DNA of 64,000 bases from Anaerostipes butyraticus (lineage in GTDB: Bacteria; Bacillota; Clostridia; Lachnospirales; Lachnospiraceae): NCBI RefSeq assembly GCF_016586355.1, contig NZ_BLYI01000024.1, positions 62,001-126,000 on the forward strand, written 5' to 3'. The notes beneath the pieces are model-generated. The model made no database searches, was not told the origin of the DNA, and saw nothing but the letters and a program-made list of their open reading frames with translations. Every line of letters starts with the position of its first letter. The first letter of the stretch is position 1. Shown piece after piece: positions 61,791 through 64,000 of the stretch. The translations under genes were made by a program, and so were the position numbers.

Positions 61791-62975
61791 ATGACCAGGG
61801 ATGGATATTATACATCAGGGGAATTTGCGAAAAAAGCCAATGTGACACTGCGCACGGTGCGTTATTATGACCGGCAGGGCATACTGAAACCCAGCAAGGT
61901 AGCCGGGAATGGCTATCGCTTGTATACAGATGCGGACTTTGCAAAGCTGCAGAAGATTCTGTCTCTGAAATATCTTGGATTTTCTCTTGATGAGATTATG
62001 ACCATGACGATCAATGATGATGACCGGGATGACATCAAAGAATCGATTCGTCTTCAGCTGAGTCTGGTCCAGAAGAAGATGGAACACCTGAAACTGGTGG
62101 AACAATCCCTGCAGGATATGGTCAGGAAAATGGAAGAATCCAAAGAGATAGACTGGAATGAAGTTGTGGAGCTGATCCATGTAACCAATATGGAAAAAGG
62201 ACTGGTAGAACAGTATAAAAACGCGTCGAATCTGGATATCCGAATAGATCTTCACAAAAAATATTCACAGAATCCTGTTTCATGGTTTGACTGGATTTTT
62301 CAGAAACTGGAAATGAAAAAAGGAAGCCGGATCCTGGAGCTTGGCTGCGGTACCGGAGAATTATGGAGAGGACATGAGGATAAGATTCCGGAAGATGTGA
62401 AGATCGTGCTTTCCGACCAGTCTGAAGGAATGGTAGAAGACGCACAGAAGCTTTTGGGATTTGGAGGAGGTATTTTTGAATATGAGACATTTCCATGTGA
62501 GAAAATACCGAAGGAAGAGAATTCTTTTGATCTTGTAATTGCCAACCATGTCCTGTTTTATGTAAAGGATCGGAGGAAAGCGCTGAAAGAAATCCGAAGA
62601 GTGCTGAAACCTGGCGGCATTTTTTTGTGCAGCACCTACGGCAGCCGTCATATGCAGGAGATTACACAGCTGGTGCAGGAATTTGACCAGAGGATTACAT
62701 TGTCAGCCAATTGTTTGTATGATGAATTCGGCCTGGAAAATGGAAAAGAACAGCTTTTGGAAATTTTTGACGATGTGAAAAAAGAAAAGTACAAAGATGA
62801 ACTGCTGGTGGATCAGCCGCAGCCTCTGGTTGCGTATATTTTATCCTGCCACGGAAACCAGCATGAGTATCTGGGCAAGCGGTATCAGGAATTTAAGGAA
62901 TTTATCCGCAGACGGATGGAAAGAAAAGGAAAGATCCGGATAACGAAGGACGCCGGAATCTTTCTGTGTCGATAA
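61791..62975 (+). CDS. MerR-family regulator fused to a SAM-dependent methyltransferase
   Basis: 394 residues. The N-terminal 75 hold the MerR winged helix (GEFAKKANVTLRTVRYYDRQGIL), then a coiled dimer helix (about 80-120). From about 165 to 394 there is a class I methyltransferase (motif I ILELGCGTGELW near 180, then LVIANHVLFYV and LKPGGIFLCST). The protein may bind SAM or its small-molecule substrate as a signal, or methylate a compound and sense its own product. Its promoter has the 19-bp spacer that MerR proteins act on. It is preceded by AGGAGG. Confidence 0.85.
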   Translation: MTRDGYYTSGEFAKKANVTLRTVRYYDRQGILKPSKVAGNGYRLYTDADFAKLQKILSLKYLGFSLDEIMTMTINDDDRDDIKESIRLQLSLVQKKMEHLKLVEQSLQDMVRKMEESKEIDWNEVVELIHVTNMEKGLVEQYKNASNLDIRIDLHKKYSQNPVSWFDWIFQKLEMKKGSRILELGCGTGELWRGHEDKIPEDVKIVLSDQSEGMVEDAQKLLGFGGGIFEYETFPCEKIPKEENSFDLVIANHVLFYVKDRRKALKEIRRVLKPGGIFLCSTYGSRHMQEITQLVQEFDQRITLSANCLYDEFGLENGKEQLLEIFDDVKKEKYKDELLVDQPQPLVAYILSCHGNQHEYLGKRYQEFKEFIRRRMERKGKIRITKDAGIFLCR

Positions 62976-63006
62976 TAAAACAACGAAGAAGTCAAAGGAG
63001 GACGCA

Positions 63007-63852
63007 ATGAAAGTTTTAGTAACGGGTGTAAAGGGACAGCTTGGATATGATGTGGTCCGCGAGCTGGAAAAACGGCAGATCGAAGCTGTTGGAGTGGATG
63101 TAGAAGAAATGGACATTACGGACGCCGCTCAAGTGGAAACAGTCATTCGAAATGTGAATCCGGATGCAGTCATCCACTGCGCGGCTTATACAGCAGTCGA
63201 TGCGGCGGAGGACAACGAAGAACTCTGCCGCAGGGTAAACGCTCAGGGAACGGAAAATGTTGCGAAAGTCTGTCAGGAAATGGATCTCAAAATGATGTAC
63301 ATCAGCACGGATTATGTATTCGATGGACAGGGAACAAGGCCATGGGAGCCGGATGACGAAAGAGATCCTTTAAATGTCTATGGACAGACAAAATATGAAG
63401 GGGAACTTGCAGTGGAAAAATATGTGGAGAAATTTTTTATTGTCCGCATTGCCTGGGTATTTGGTGTGAATGGAAAGAATTTTATCAAAACGATGCTGAA
63501 TCTCGGAAAGACCCACGATAAACTGACGGTTGTCAACGATCAGACCGGATCACCAACTTATACCTATGATCTGGCGAGACTTCTTGCAGATATGATACAA
63601 ACAGATAAATACGGAAGATATCATGCGACCAATGAGGGAATCTGTACCTGGTACGAATTTGCCTGTGAGATTTTCCGTCAGGCAGGTATGGATGTGGAAG
63701 TAGCGCCGGTAACCAGTGATGAATATCCGGCAAAAGCAAAACGTCCGGCAAACAGCAGAATGTCCAAGAAAAAACTGGACGAAAACGGATTTGAGCGTCT
63801 GCCGTCCTGGCAGGATGCCCTGAAACGGTATTTAAAGGAAATCGAAGCATAA
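63007..63852 (+). CDS. rfbD: dTDP-4-dehydrorhamnose reductase
   Basis: 281 residues that carry out the last step of dTDP-L-rhamnose synthesis. NAD(P) motif GVKGQLGYDVV at the start, DVEEMDITD, the catalytic YGQTKYEGE (YxxxK) and the STDYVFDG segment are intact. It is followed 13 bp later by rfbC, so rfbDC are adjacent and the rest of the rhamnose cluster may lie beyond the window. Confidence 0.95.
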   Translation: MKVLVTGVKGQLGYDVVRELEKRQIEAVGVDVEEMDITDAAQVETVIRNVNPDAVIHCAAYTAVDAAEDNEELCRRVNAQGTENVAKVCQEMDLKMMYISTDYVFDGQGTRPWEPDDERDPLNVYGQTKYEGELAVEKYVEKFFIVRIAWVFGVNGKNFIKTMLNLGKTHDKLTVVNDQTGSPTYTYDLARLLADMIQTDKYGRYHATNEGICTWYEFACEIFRQAGMDVEVAPVTSDEYPAKAKRPANSRMSKKKLDENGFERLPSWQDALKRYLKEIEA

Positions 63853-63865
63853 GGAGGAAGATACA

Positions 63866-64000
63866 ATGGGAAAGATCAAAGTAACGCCGTGTGAGATTGA
63901 GGGACTTTATGTTATTGAGCCTACGGTATTTAAAGACGAAAGAGGATATTTTGTAGAGACATATAATCAGAATGATATGAAAGAAGCAGGACTTGATATG
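63866..64000 (+). CDS. rfbC: dTDP-4-dehydrorhamnose 3,5-epimerase, 3' end beyond window
   Basis: Only the first 45 codons are present: MGKIKVTPCEIEGLYVIEP, then FKDERGYFVETYNQND, which is the RmlC start with the DxRGxF motif. AAGGAGG precedes the ATG. The gene is cut by the window end. Confidence 0.92.
   Translation, partial: MGKIKVTPCEIEGLYVIEPTVFKDERGYFVETYNQNDMKEAGLDM

Overview
The window looks like chromosomal DNA of a spore-forming gut Firmicute, most likely a Lachnospiraceae member (inference). The support is the moderate-GC, AT-ending codon use, strong AGGAGG ribosome binding sites, three glucose-family PTS permeases, a complete cotJABC spore-coat operon, and the families present (Rpn-like nuclease, PadR-DUF1700-DUF4097 module, CmpB-like membrane protein). 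I saw no rRNA, tRNA, CRISPR array, prophage or recognisable insertion sequence.

Layout. 1-5.6 kb: the 3' end of fucO, then a beta-glucoside cluster. It has a LicT/BglG antiterminator interrupted by an in-frame TAA at codon 21, a PTS EIIBCA and a 6-phospho-beta-glucosidase, with RAT-like RNA elements ahead of both the regulator and the permease. 5.7-11.4 kb: a phospholipase D-family protein, a tiny membrane peptide behind an RBS-masking hairpin, a methyltransferase, an orphan 64-residue Rpn C-terminal gene, and a GntR-ABC operon. 10.6-24.6 kb: an alpha-galactoside/sucrose region with an AraC regulator, GH36 alpha-galactosidase, a second PTS, a LacI regulator, and the scrABK operon, whose promoter sits between two identical operators. 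It is interrupted by an SbcD/YhaO-YhaN DNA-repair pair and a CmpB-like protein. 24.6-34 kb: tcdA, an osmoprotectant ABC transporter, a ferredoxin-nitroreductase, YeiH with a divergent LysR, a small hydrolase, deoC, an M18 aminopeptidase and a DUF1275 protein.

34-41.3 kb: an RpiR regulator, then a 2-aminoethylphosphonate uptake and degradation operon (ATPase, fused permease, lipoprotein, phnW, phnX), then a stand-alone HD alarmone-hydrolase-like gene. 41.5-46 kb: tyrA-aroA, a Cof-type phosphatase and a GHL10 protein. 46-47.1 kb: an intact Rpn-family nuclease gene with a near-perfect internal ribosome binding site that would yield a 64-residue C-terminal product. 47.3-49.3 kb: a PadR/DUF1700/DUF4097/PspC envelope module. 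49.4-56 kb: putP, cotJABC behind a sigma-E-like promoter, trkA-trkH, and a LytTR regulator. 56.2-60.4 kb: a PqqD-like/S26-like peptidase pair followed by two tandem leuD-leuC pairs. 60.5-64 kb: a CDF transporter, a MerR-methyltransferase fusion behind a 19-bp-spacer promoter, rfbD and the start of rfbC.

The best candidates for new biology are the two Rpn loci (an intragenic 64-aa product in one, an orphan 64-aa gene in the other), the SD-masking RAT variant in front of the beta-glucoside PTS with its broken antiterminator, the minimal PqqD-peptidase pair, the duplicated isopropylmalate-dehydratase-like pairs without leuA/leuB, and the MerR-methyltransferase fusion. All functions are read from sequence alone, without database searches.
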